This document shows, piece by piece, positions 1 through 5,795 of a stretch of DNA of 6,969 bases (the stretch's first letter is position 1; each line of letters opens with the position of its first letter). This DNA comes from Halobacteriales archaeon QS_5_70_15 (lineage in GTDB: Archaea; Halobacteriota; Halobacteria; Halobacteriales; Haloarculaceae). The position numbers and the translations under genes were made by a program. The notes beneath the pieces are model-generated. The model ran no database searches. It was given only the letters and a program-made list of their open reading frames with translations, and was not told where the DNA came from. Where the stretch lies: positions 1 through 6,969 of the forward strand of contig PXRQ01000075.1 of assembly GCA_003022005.1 (NCBI GenBank), read 5' to 3'.

Positions 1-155
1 CCGCCGTGGTCGGCGAGGTCGCCCAGCGCCTCCTCTACGCGCACGCCGACACCCACCTCGATCCGCCGGCCGTCGCCATCGTGGTCGGGACGCTTCTGGT
101 CGCGCTGCTCGACACCGCCGGCGTCTTCGAGCAGGGACTACTGCCGGTGCTGTGA
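1..155 (+). CDS. C-terminal end of an unidentified membrane protein (partial)
   Basis: An open reading frame enters from the left edge (codons in phase with base 3) and ends at the TGA at 153-155, giving about 50 residues. The visible part has a polar stretch (VAQRLLYAHADTHLDPP) followed by about 22 hydrophobic residues (AVAIVVGTLLVALL onwards), then a short tail ending LLPVL. This looks like the last membrane helix of an integral membrane protein, with the preceding segment acting as a loop. The base composition and third-position GC match the neighbouring genes. I do not recognise the family from this fragment. It is followed by a 72-base gap with no gene and then by the end of the oppositely oriented HEWD gene, so it is convergent with that gene. 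Confidence 0.6.
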   Translation, partial: AVVGEVAQRLLYAHADTHLDPPAVAIVVGTLLVALLDTAGVFEQGLLPVL

Positions 156-227
156 CTCTCGCACGCCGTTCCCGTACTGACTTCGATCCCGTGCGGCCGA
201 ACCGATAGGCGGTCACGGCAGCCACGG

Positions 228-437
228 TCAACCGCTGGACTCCTCGCCGTCCGACCGGCTCACGACGGGGTTGTACCGGCCGTTGATGTCCCACTCGTGG
301 ATGCAGTGCTTGTTGCCGACCCGTCGCTCGCCGTCCTCGACGGCGATGACCCAGTTCTCGGCCGACTCGTCCCAGATGTCCGTCCGGCCACAGAGCTCGC
401 AGGACCGCCGCTCGGGGGGAACGATTTCGGCGTCCAT
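228..437 (-). CDS. HEWD-family small putative zinc-binding protein
   Basis: A 69-residue protein carrying the signature HCIHEWDING at residues 44-53, which names the haloarchaeal HEWD family. It also has a CELC pair (Cys13, Cys16). Together with His44, Cys45 and His47 these could form one zinc site; this is inferred from residue spacing only. The function of the family is unknown to me. I chose the internal ATG at 437 rather than the upstream ATG at 491. The shorter form begins MDAEIVPPERR just ahead of the CxxC, as I recall for family members, and a weak TATA-like TTGATTA (minus strand, 461-467) lies about 27 bases upstream. The longer form would add 18 basic and hydrophobic residues and extend to within 31 bases of the divergent lipoprotein start. 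Confidence 0.82.
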   Translation of the reverse strand: MDAEIVPPERRSCELCGRTDIWDESAENWVIAVEDGERRVGNKHCIHEWDINGRYNPVVSRSDGEESSG

Positions 438-460
438 ATCCCGTTCGAGGGCGGCCAGCG

Positions 461-467
461 TAATCAA
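461..467 (-). promoter_or_regulatory. Weak TATA-like box for the HEWD gene
   Basis: Read on the minus strand the bases are TTGATTA, centred about 27 bases before the ATG at 437. This is the usual spacing for a leaderless haloarchaeal transcript. The match to a TTTAWA-like box is poor, so it is mainly supporting evidence for the start choice. Confidence 0.3.
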
Positions 468-493
468 CCGCACGGCGGCCCGCGACCGCATCC

Positions 494-502
494 GTCTTTA
501 GC
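494..502 (+). promoter_or_regulatory. TATA-like box for the PEBP-like lipoprotein gene
   Basis: GTCTTTAGC lies in an otherwise GC-rich stretch, centred about 25 bases before the ATG at 523. There is no Shine-Dalgarno sequence between them, so the transcript is probably leaderless. Confidence 0.5.
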
Positions 503-522
503 GCCCGGGCCGAAGCGCGGGT

Positions 523-1077
523 ATGCGCCGCCGAGAGCTTCTGAGGGCCGTTCCGGCGACCCTGCTGGCCGGGGGCGCCGGGTGCACCATCGGCGGCGAA
601 CCGCCCGAACCGGACGACCTGACGCTCTCCTCGCCGGCCTTCGACGAGGAGATACCGGTCCGGTTCACCTGCGACGGGGCCGGCGAGTCGCCGCCGTTGA
701 CCGTCCGGGGCGTCCCCGAGAGAACGGCCTCGCTTGCCGTCGTCGGCGAGTGGCTCCGCGGCTACGACCCGGGGACCATCTGGTTGCTGTGGGACCTCCC
801 GGCGGAGGGCCCGCTGGAGATTCCGGCCGACCGGCCGGCCGAAGCGCGCCTCGAGGACCCGCCGGGCGCGACACAGGGGAGCAACGACGAGGGGGAACTC
901 GGCTACCGCTCGCCGTGCCACCGAACCGAGGGCGACGACGAGTACCGCTTTAGCGTGTTCGCGCTGGAGGCCGAACTCGACATCGACCCCGGAGCCACCC
1001 GGGACGCTTTCGACGACGCCGCCGAGTCGCTGGTGCTCTCGAGCACGAGCTTCACGGCGACCTACGACCGCCTTTAG
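523..1077 (+). CDS. PEBP/YbhB-YbcL (Raf kinase inhibitor-like) family lipoprotein, degenerate pocket
   Basis: A 184-residue protein. Residues 1-21 form a secretion signal with a basic twin-Arg-like start (MRRREL) and the lipobox LAGGAGC, so Cys21 would be lipid-modified and the protein tethered outside the membrane. An acidic linker leads to a PEBP fold from about residue 33. Family landmarks visible are IPVRFTCDG (44-52), ESPPL (55-59), the LLWDLP strand (88-93), GSNDEGELGY (119-128) and YRFSVFAL (141-148). Bacterial and archaeal YbhB-type proteins normally have a DPDAP motif, an HW pair and an HRY motif around the anion-binding pocket. Here those positions read LRGYDPG, IW and DEY, so the usual Asp and both His are missing. 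The substrate is unknown in this branch; binding rather than catalysis is likely. The gene is convergent with the next one, and the two stop codons overlap. Confidence 0.85.
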   Translation: MRRRELLRAVPATLLAGGAGCTIGGEPPEPDDLTLSSPAFDEEIPVRFTCDGAGESPPLTVRGVPERTASLAVVGEWLRGYDPGTIWLLWDLPAEGPLEIPADRPAEARLEDPPGATQGSNDEGELGYRSPCHRTEGDDEYRFSVFALEAELDIDPGATRDAFDDAAESLVLSSTSFTATYDRL

Positions 1078-1529
1078 AAGTCAGGGAGGTCGTCGGGAGC
1101 CTCGTAGTCGGCCTCCCAGTCGACGTAGTCGGCCTTCAGCGTCCGGCTGACCGTGTCGCCCAGTTCCGCGAGCGCGGCGTTGATGCCCGAGACGGTGTCC
1201 CACGACTCCAGGTCGGGGTGGAGGTTTCGCTCGCGCCAGTCTTCGGGGATGCCGGGCGCGTGGTAGCCGACCCGGTCGGCGAAGTCGTCCCAGAAGAAGT
1301 CGAACTCCTCGAACAGCCCCAGTTCGCGGGCTATCTCGAAGCCGTGCTCCTCTAAGTCCGTCTCGCGGGCCCACGCCCCGAAGGCCTCCTCCCAGGCGCC
1401 CTCGGTCAGGAACGCCTCCAGGTCCTCGCGGTGGTAGTCCTCGCCCTGCACCTCGACGTCCTCGTAGGCGCCGGCGTCCATCTCGGGCAGTTCCGGCGGC
1501 GCGGGCGGGTCGACGTCCTCCAGGCTCAT
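1074..1529 (-). CDS. Acidic conserved-type protein of unknown function
   Basis: A 151-residue protein that I do not recognise. About 45 residues are Asp or Glu (near 30 percent), with only seven Arg, one Lys and no Cys, which is extreme even for a haloarchaeal cytoplasmic protein. It has no signal peptide or membrane helix. The N-terminal 20 residues are rich in Pro, Glu and Asp and probably disordered. The middle (about 32-90) looks helical and aromatic, with WEEAFGAW (46-53) and FEEFDFFWDDF (73-83), and a second helical stretch follows at about 108-138. The start at 1529 is chosen over the possible upstream extension to 1619 because a good TATA-like GTTTATCC sits 26 bases upstream. Its TAA stop (1074-1076) overlaps the TAG of the lipoprotein gene on the other strand. 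Confidence 0.8.
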   Translation of the reverse strand: MSLEDVDPPAPPELPEMDAGAYEDVEVQGEDYHREDLEAFLTEGAWEEAFGAWARETDLEEHGFEIARELGLFEEFDFFWDDFADRVGYHAPGIPEDWRERNLHPDLESWDTVSGINAALAELGDTVSRTLKADYVDWEADYEAPDDLPDF

Positions 1530-1550
1530 GGCCGCCGGTACGGGAGCGGG

Positions 1551-1558
1551 GGATAAAC
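1551..1558 (-). promoter_or_regulatory. TATA box for the acidic protein gene at 1074-1529
   Basis: The minus strand reads GTTTATCC, centred 26 bases from the ATG at 1529, with no Shine-Dalgarno sequence in between. This is a typical leaderless arrangement and is one of the clearer promoter matches in the window. Confidence 0.6.
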
Positions 1559-1590
1559 ACCTCCCGGCGGCGGACGGGCCGCCACCGGGC

Positions 1591-1598
1591 TTTTGAAT
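1591..1598 (+). promoter_or_regulatory. TATA-like box for the uspA remnant
   Basis: TTTTGAAT is centred about 24 bases before the ATG at 1618. The promoter of the broken uspA-like gene therefore seems intact. If active, its transcript would run antisense into the thioesterase gene. Confidence 0.5.
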
Positions 1599-1617
1599 CC
1601 CGGAAGTAGACCCGCCC

Positions 1618-1880
1618 ATGCGAGTACTGGTCCCACACGACGGGCCGGGACTGTCGGAGAAGGCCGTCGAGCACGCCCTCGAGCGGTACGACGACGCCGA
1701 AATCGTCCTGCTCCACGTGCTCGACTTCGTGAGCGCGGGCTACGAGGCGCCGCCGGAGGCGGCGCTGTCGGGCTACTGTGCGGACTGGTACGGGAAGGCC
1801 GAGGAATCGGCGGAGACGATGTTCGAGGAGGTCACGGACACCTACGACGCGACGTTCGCGACGGAGACCGTCGTCAGGTG
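1618..1880 (+). pseudogene. UspA-like universal stress protein, 3' part missing
   Basis: The first 88 or so codons read as a haloarchaeal UspA domain: MRVLVPHDG at the N-terminus (the first beta strand and nucleotide-binding start), the helix EKAVEHALERY, the strand AEIVLLHVLD, then a helical region ending near TETVVRWG. UspA proteins are normally about 140 residues. The second half should contain the strand and loop with the G-2X-G-9X-G(S/T) ATP-binding motif and end near PVPVTVV. None of this is present. From about 1880 the frame runs into sequence that is the antisense of the thioesterase gene, and no in-frame stop occurs until 2509-2511. The right boundary given is where similarity ends, not a stop codon. 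The simplest reading is a deletion that removed the 3' third of the gene. A translated readthrough chimera of 297 residues is formally possible but unlikely to fold. Confidence 0.7.
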
Positions 1881-1886
1881 GGGGCC

Positions 1887-2366
1887 TCAGCCGTCTTCCA
1901 GGCGGCCGACGACCTGCTGTAGCCGTTCACGGCGCTCCTCGACGGCCGCCTCCCGGAGGGCCGCCTCGGCGTCGGTCGGACACTCGAGGTCGGGCACCTC
2001 CGTCGGCTTGCCGGACTCGTCGACCGCCACGAACGTGAAGAACGACGTCGTCGACAGCCTGCGCTCGCCCTCTCGGGGGTCCTCCGTGTGGACATCGACC
2101 TTCACGTCGAGGCTGGTCCGCCCCGTCGAGAAGACGTACGCCTCGATGACGGCCACCTCGCCGAGATCGATGGGGGTGACGAAGTCAACGTGGTCCATCG
2201 ACGCGGTCACACACTGGTGCCCGGCAAAGCGCATGCTGGCAATGGCCGCACAGATGTCCATCCAGTGGAGGACCGTGCCACCGAGCGCGCGTCCGAGGTT
2301 GTTCGTCTCGTTCGGCAACAGCATCTCGGTCATCTCGGTCTTCGAGTCGGCCAGCGGCTTCCCCAT
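1887..2366 (-). CDS. Acyl-CoA thioesterase, hotdog fold (YciA/BACH type)
   Basis: A 159-residue single-hotdog protein of the acyl-CoA hydrolase family, which cleaves fatty acyl-CoA to free acid and CoA in the cytoplasm. The recognisable core is PNETNNLGRALGG (18-30) followed by VLHWMD (32-37). Asp37 and the Asn of the preceding loop are in the positions of the catalytic or water-positioning residues of this family. The central helix continues IASMRFAGHQCVT (42-54), then DFVTPIDLGE (61-70), the strand VIEAYVFSTGRTS (73-85) and the late strand FFTFVAVDESGKP (109-121). The charged C-terminal helix looks complete. I used the ATG at 2366. A GTG at 2375 is an alternative, since it lies about 28 bases from an AT-rich box near 2403. 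The gene is divergent from the TraB gene and ends seven bases from the end of the uspA remnant. Substrate chain length cannot be told from sequence. Confidence 0.88.
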   Translation of the reverse strand: MGKPLADSKTEMTEMLLPNETNNLGRALGGTVLHWMDICAAIASMRFAGHQCVTASMDHVDFVTPIDLGEVAVIEAYVFSTGRTSLDVKVDVHTEDPREGERRLSTTSFFTFVAVDESGKPTEVPDLECPTDAEAALREAAVEERRERLQQVVGRLEDG

Positions 2367-2398
2367 GTGCGGCACAACTCGTCGGCCGTGGAAGGCCC

Positions 2399-2407
2399 CT
2401 TTGATTC
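2399..2407 (-). promoter_or_regulatory. Possible TATA-like box for the thioesterase gene
   Basis: The minus strand reads GAATCAAAG, centred about 37 bases before the ATG at 2366. It is rather far for a leaderless start at 2366 but fits the alternative GTG at 2375, so it bears on the start choice. The match is weak. Confidence 0.3.
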
Positions 2408-2477
2408 GCCGGCGCTCTTGCCCGCGTGAGCACAACGACCCGCGGATAACCGGTGGCCGTCGGTCCGTCCCGACACA

Positions 2478-2485
2478 CGTAAACC
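2478..2485 (+). promoter_or_regulatory. TATA-like box for the TraB-M50 operon
   Basis: CGTAAACC is centred about 27 bases before the ATG at 2508, with no Shine-Dalgarno sequence between. This supports ATG 2508 rather than GTG 2499 as the start, and it is probably the promoter of both the TraB and M50 genes. Confidence 0.45.
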
Positions 2486-2507
2486 CCTCGCCCGACAGGT
2501 GCCGACA

Positions 2508-4013
2508 ATGAGCGAAGCCGTCGAGGGGGGGTCCGTTCGTGTCGTCGGTACGGCACACGTCTCCGAGGCGAGCGTCGAGGAGGTGGAGACGGTCATCGAC
2601 GCCGAGCGCCCCGACGTCGTCGCGGTCGAACTCGACGAGGGGCGGTACCGACAGCTGAAGGGAGAGGACCCGGAGAACCTCGACGCGAGCGACCTGCTGA
2701 AGGGGAACACGGTGTTCCAGTTCCTCGCGTACTGGATGCTGTCGTACGTCCAGGCGCGACTCGGCGACCGGTTCGACATCGAACCCGGTGCGGATATGAA
2801 GGCGGCTATCGACGCCGCCGAGACACAGGGGACCGACGTCGCGCTGGTCGACCGCGACATCCAGGTGACGATGCAGCGGTTCTGGGCGCGGCTGTCCGTC
2901 CTCGAGAAGCTGAAACTGGTCGGGGGTCTCGCCGTCGGACTCGGCGACCCGCGCGAGGTCGGCATGGGCGCCGGCCTGGGTCTCGCGCTCATGATTGCGA
3001 TTCCCGTCAGCGTGATAGCGGGGCCACTCGTCGTCCCGGCCGGCCTCGGGCCGGCCTTCCTGGTCGGCGTCCTCGACACCCTGCTGGTCGGGCTTGCCCT
3101 CGGACTCGTTTTCGGGTCGCTCCTGGTCGTGGGGCTCTCGCTCGTGGCGCCCGAGGAAGAGAAGATAGACGAGTTCGACATCGAGCGGATGACCGACACC
3201 GACGTCGTCGGCGCGATGATGGAGGAGTTCCGCCGCTTCTCGCCCGGCGGCGCCGAGGCGCTCATCGACGAACGGGACGCCTACATCGCCCACCAGCTGG
3301 TGGCGCTCCGCGAGCAGGGCCACCATGTCGTCGCGGTGGTCGGCGCCGGCCACCGAGATGGAATCGAGCGGTACCTGAAGACGCCCGAGCGGCTGCCGGC
3401 GATGTCCGAACTGACGGGTCGGACGTCCGGCCGTCGGTTCTCGCTGCACAAGCTGTTCGGCTACCTCTTCACACTCGGCTTCCTCGTCTTCTTCGCGCTC
3501 CTGGCCATCGCGACGTACACGGGCGTGGAGGGCACCTCCAGTGAACTGCTGTTCCAGCTGTTCGCGGCGTGGTTCCTCATCAACGGAGTCATCGCCCTCG
3601 GGCTCGCGAAGCTCGCGGGTGCCCACTGGCAGTCGGCCGGCGTCGGCGGCGGCGTCGCCTGGCTGACGAGCGTCAACCCGCTTCTCGCGCCCGGGTGGTT
3701 CGCCGGCTACGTCGAGTTGCGCTACCTCGACGTGAACGTCGGCGACATCTCGAAGCTGAACGACATCGTCTCCGACGAGGAGGCCCCGCTGCGAGAGCTG
3801 TGGAGCGACCTCACCGACGTGCCGCTGTTTCGGCTTATTATGATCGTGGCGCTGACCAACATCGGCAGTTTCATCGGCAGCCTCCTCTTTGCGACGGTCA
3901 TGCTCCCGTACCTGTTTGCGGGCTCCGGCATCGAGGGCGCGGAGGGCGTCGCTCGACTCATGCTCGCCGGCGCCGAGAACAGCGTCGACCTCATATTGGA
4001 GGCGTTGACGTGA
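2508..4013 (+). CDS. TraB/PrgY (Tiki-like) family membrane protein
   Basis: A 501-residue protein. The N-terminal TraB domain has GTAHVS (14-19), VAVELDEGR (38-46), LVDRDIQVT (113-121) and, after an interruption, VVGAGHRDGI (277-286). The paired GTAH and GAGH motifs are shared with the TraB/PrgY family and with Tiki-type proteins, where they are thought to form a metal-dependent protease site. Between the two motif groups lies a hydrophobic stretch (about 152-213, two or three membrane segments), and the C-terminal part (about 315-472) has three to five more. It is therefore an integral membrane protein with the TraB halves meeting on one face. Enterococcal PrgY/TraB limits response to self pheromone; the substrate here is unknown. 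ATG 2508 is preferred because it sits the right distance from a TATA-like box. The next gene starts within its stop codon. The length and layout match what I recall of haloarchaeal homologues. Confidence 0.9.
   Translation: MSEAVEGGSVRVVGTAHVSEASVEEVETVIDAERPDVVAVELDEGRYRQLKGEDPENLDASDLLKGNTVFQFLAYWMLSYVQARLGDRFDIEPGADMKAAIDAAETQGTDVALVDRDIQVTMQRFWARLSVLEKLKLVGGLAVGLGDPREVGMGAGLGLALMIAIPVSVIAGPLVVPAGLGPAFLVGVLDTLLVGLALGLVFGSLLVVGLSLVAPEEEKIDEFDIERMTDTDVVGAMMEEFRRFSPGGAEALIDERDAYIAHQLVALREQGHHVVAVVGAGHRDGIERYLKTPERLPAMSELTGRTSGRRFSLHKLFGYLFTLGFLVFFALLAIATYTGVEGTSSELLFQLFAAWFLINGVIALGLAKLAGAHWQSAGVGGGVAWLTSVNPLLAPGWFAGYVELRYLDVNVGDISKLNDIVSDEEAPLRELWSDLTDVPLFRLIMIVALTNIGSFIGSLLFATVMLPYLFAGSGIEGAEGVARLMLAGAENSVDLILEALT
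3998..4002 (+). promoter_or_regulatory. Shine-Dalgarno site deciding the GTG start of the M50 gene
   Basis: GGAGG lies inside the last codons of the TraB gene, seven bases before the GTG at 4010. Most genes here lack such a site, so its presence supports translation of the second cistron from the overlapping GTG by coupling or reinitiation. Confidence 0.7.
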
Positions 4014-4651
4014 GCGCACTGGAGTTCGGTGGCATCAGGTTTTACCCGGATGAACTGCGGGACCTCGCGATCGCGTGGGTCGCCCTCGGGGTCGCGTTCG
4101 CAATCTTCATCCTCGACCCGCCGATATCGCCGGCGCTGTTCGACGCGGTATCGTCACCGGAGTTCCTGGCCATCTTCCTGCTCAGCATGCTGACCGTCGG
4201 CGTCGGGTTCCTCCTGCACGAGCTCGCCCACAAGGTGGTCGCGGTCCGGTTCGGTCAGATAGCCGCGTTCAGGGCCGACTACGGCATGCTCGCACTCTGT
4301 ATCGGGGCGGCGCTGGCGAACTTCCTCTTTGCCGCCCCCGGCGCCGTCTACCACCGGGGCCGGATTACCGAACGGCAGAACGGCCTCGTGGCGATTGCCG
4401 GTCCGCTCACGAACGTCCTCCTGGCGGCGATCTTCCTTCCGTTCGTCTTCCTCGGAGGGTTCCTGGGAAGCGTCGGCGAGTTCGGCGTGCTCATCAACGC
4501 GGTGCTGGCCGCGTTCAACATGATTCCGTTCGGTCCGCTCGACGGCCGGAAGGTGAAGGACTGGAACCTGGCCGTCTTTGGCGTCACCCTGGCCGGAACG
4601 GTCGGTCTCGCGGCACTCGCCCTGCTCAACATCGGTTTTCCGTCGGTCTGA
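4010..4651 (+). CDS. M50-family (site-2 type) intramembrane metalloprotease
   Basis: A 213-residue polytopic membrane protein. The zinc motif HELAH is at residues 70-74, at the end of a hydrophobic helix (VGVGFLLH), with Glu71 as catalytic base. The second family motif, NMIPFGPLDG (170-179), supplies Asp178 as the third zinc ligand. Other hydrophobic segments lie at about 18-36, 51-69, 96-110, 125-148, 156-172 and 186-206. This small core resembles archaeal S2P homologues without PDZ or CBS domains. Such enzymes cut transmembrane segments of regulators or precursor peptides within the bilayer. The start is the GTG at 4010, which overlaps the TraB TGA as GTGA and is preceded by GGAGG. The two genes almost certainly form an operon, so a shared membrane substrate or pathway is plausible but not shown by the sequence. 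Confidence 0.92.
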   Translation: MSALEFGGIRFYPDELRDLAIAWVALGVAFAIFILDPPISPALFDAVSSPEFLAIFLLSMLTVGVGFLLHELAHKVVAVRFGQIAAFRADYGMLALCIGAALANFLFAAPGAVYHRGRITERQNGLVAIAGPLTNVLLAAIFLPFVFLGGFLGSVGEFGVLINAVLAAFNMIPFGPLDGRKVKDWNLAVFGVTLAGTVGLAALALLNIGFPSV

Positions 4652-4681
4652 GACGGGCGTCCCGTCCCGAGAGTGATCGGG
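4652..4681 (+). terminator. Tandem small hairpins after the M50 gene (possible terminator or processing site)
   Basis: Immediately after the M50 stop codon is a perfect 6-bp stem, GACGGG (4652-4657) with CCCGTC (4661-4666) and a 3-base loop. It is followed by a 5-bp stem, CCCGA (4666-4670) with TCGGG (4677-4681). The two share one base, so they would not fully form together. The nearest T run (4700-4704) is about 20 bases further on and doubles as the purM promoter box. Archaeal termination depends mainly on T runs, so this call is tentative. Confidence 0.3.
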
Positions 4682-4698
4682 AAGACGCCAACCGACGC

Positions 4699-4705
4699 GT
4701 TTTTG
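4699..4705 (+). promoter_or_regulatory. TATA-like box for purM
   Basis: GTTTTTG is centred about 27 bases before the ATG at 4730, with no Shine-Dalgarno sequence. It suggests purM has its own leaderless transcript rather than depending on readthrough from the TraB-M50 operon. Confidence 0.5.
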
Positions 4706-4729
4706 CTCCGGTCGGCCACCCGTTGGGGT

Positions 4730-5710
4730 ATGACGGACGACGCCGACGAGGAGGGACTCACCTACGCCGAGACGGGGGTCGACATCGATGCCAGCGAGGC
4801 GGCGACGGCGGCGCTTGTCGGCGCCGTCGGCGAGTTCGAGGGTGACTACGCCGGTCTCGTCGAGGTCGGCGACCGGTATCTCGCGCTTGCGACCGACGGC
4901 GTGGGGACGAAACTGCTCGTCGCGGAGGCGCTCGGGGACTACTCGACCATCGGTATCGACTGCATCGCGATGAACGCCAACGACCTCATCGCGACGGGCG
5001 TGACGCCGGTCGCGTTCGTGGACTACCTGGCCGTCGAGGCGCCCGATGACGCCACCGCCGAGGGGGTCGGTGACGGCCTCGCCAAGGGCGCCGAGCGCGC
5101 CGAACTGGTGCTCGTCGGCGGGGAAACGGCCGTGATGCCGGACGTCATCAGGGGCCTGGACCTCGCGGGCGCCTGCGCCGGCCTGGCGACGGAGTCGGAA
5201 CTGTTCGACGGCACCGCCCGCGAGGGCGACGCCCTAGTCGGGCTGCCGTCTTCCGGCATCCACTCGAACGGGCTGACGCTCGCCAGAGAGGCGGTGACCA
5301 CGAACCACGAGTACACGGACCCGTTCCCGTACGACGACGACCGGACCATCGGTGAGGTCCTCCTGGAGCCGACCCGCATCTACCGGGAGGCGCTCGGGCC
5401 GCTTCACGCCGCAGAGACCCACGCCGCCGCCCACGTCACGGGCGGTGGGTGGACCAACCTCTCCCGGATGGGCGAGTTCCGGTACGTCGTCGACGACCCG
5501 TTCGACGCGCAACCGGTGTTCCGGTTCGTCCAGGAGGAGGGGAACGTGAGCGACGAGGAGATGCACCGCACGTTCAACATGGGCACCGGGTTCATCGCGG
5601 CCCTGCCCGATGCGGACGCCGAGGAGGTGGCCGAGGCGCTCGAGGACGCCCGGATAATCGGCCACGTCGAAGAGGGGGACGGCGTGGCGCTCCGTGGACT
5701 GGAACTGTAG
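4730..5710 (+). CDS. purM: Phosphoribosylformylglycinamidine cyclo-ligase (AIR synthetase)
   Basis: A 326-residue cytoplasmic enzyme that closes the imidazole ring in purine synthesis: FGAM plus ATP gives AIR, ADP and phosphate. Conserved blocks in order are YAETGVDID (12-20), ATDGVGTKL (54-62), GIDCIAMNANDLIATG (75-90) with the family's Asn-Asp pair, FVDYLAVE (96-103), VGGETAVMPD (129-138), GLPSSGIHSNGLTLAR (171-186), HVTGGGW (235-241) and FNMGTGF (282-288). All expected blocks are present and the length is normal for the family, so it should be active. The ATG at 4730 is chosen because the conserved N-terminus begins soon after it and a T-rich box lies 27 bases upstream. A GTG at 4673 would add 19 unconserved residues. 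No other purine genes are visible in the window. It is followed by the structured spacer before the HTH-CBS gene. Confidence 0.97.
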   Translation: MTDDADEEGLTYAETGVDIDASEAATAALVGAVGEFEGDYAGLVEVGDRYLALATDGVGTKLLVAEALGDYSTIGIDCIAMNANDLIATGVTPVAFVDYLAVEAPDDATAEGVGDGLAKGAERAELVLVGGETAVMPDVIRGLDLAGACAGLATESELFDGTAREGDALVGLPSSGIHSNGLTLAREAVTTNHEYTDPFPYDDDRTIGEVLLEPTRIYREALGPLHAAETHAAAHVTGGGWTNLSRMGEFRYVVDDPFDAQPVFRFVQEEGNVSDEEMHRTFNMGTGFIAALPDADAEEVAEALEDARIIGHVEEGDGVALRGLEL

Positions 5711-5723
5711 CGAACAGGGAGGG

Positions 5724-5742
5724 TGGCCGGGGCTGGCGGCCA
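5724..5742 (+). repeat. Inverted repeat 1 downstream of purM
   Basis: TGGCCG (5724-5729) pairs perfectly with CGGCCA (5737-5742) across a 7-base loop, 13 bases after the purM stop codon. It could be a 3'-UTR hairpin; no T run follows. Confidence 0.5.
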
Positions 5743-5758
5743 AGCAGGGTCCGCTCCG

Positions 5759-5795
5759 GTCGGCCCCTCCCTCCGCTCCCGCCTCGGGGGCCGAC
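5759..5795 (+). repeat. Inverted repeat 2 in the purM / HTH-CBS spacer
   Basis: GTCGGCCCC (5759-5767) is perfectly complementary to GGGGCCGAC (5787-5795), a 9-bp GC-rich stem with a pyrimidine-rich 19-base loop. One more G-T wobble can be added at each end of the stem. It is the strongest potential secondary structure I found outside genes in the window. Confidence 0.55.

Noticed and set aside
297..953. A 218-residue plus-strand frame overlapping the HEWD and lipoprotein genes
   Set aside because: It is rich in Arg, Gly and Pro with no motif, and it overlaps two supported genes in other frames, so it is a GC-driven shadow.
1530..1619. A 30-residue N-terminal extension of the acidic protein (start at 1619)
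   Set aside because: The extension is rich in Gly, Pro and Ser, unlike the rest of the protein, and would span the TATA-like box at 1551-1558 and the divergent uspA promoter.
1618..2511. A 297-residue plus-strand protein beginning as UspA
   Set aside because: Residues beyond about 88 are rich in Arg, Ser and Thr with no UspA similarity and coincide with the antisense of the thioesterase gene. It is treated as a broken gene, not a chimeric protein.
1887..4019. A 710-residue open frame on the minus strand covering the thioesterase and the antisense of the TraB gene
   Set aside because: Only the last 159 residues are a real protein (the thioesterase). The upstream part is rich in Arg, Gln, His and Glu in the manner of antisense high-GC DNA and overlaps a well-supported TraB gene.
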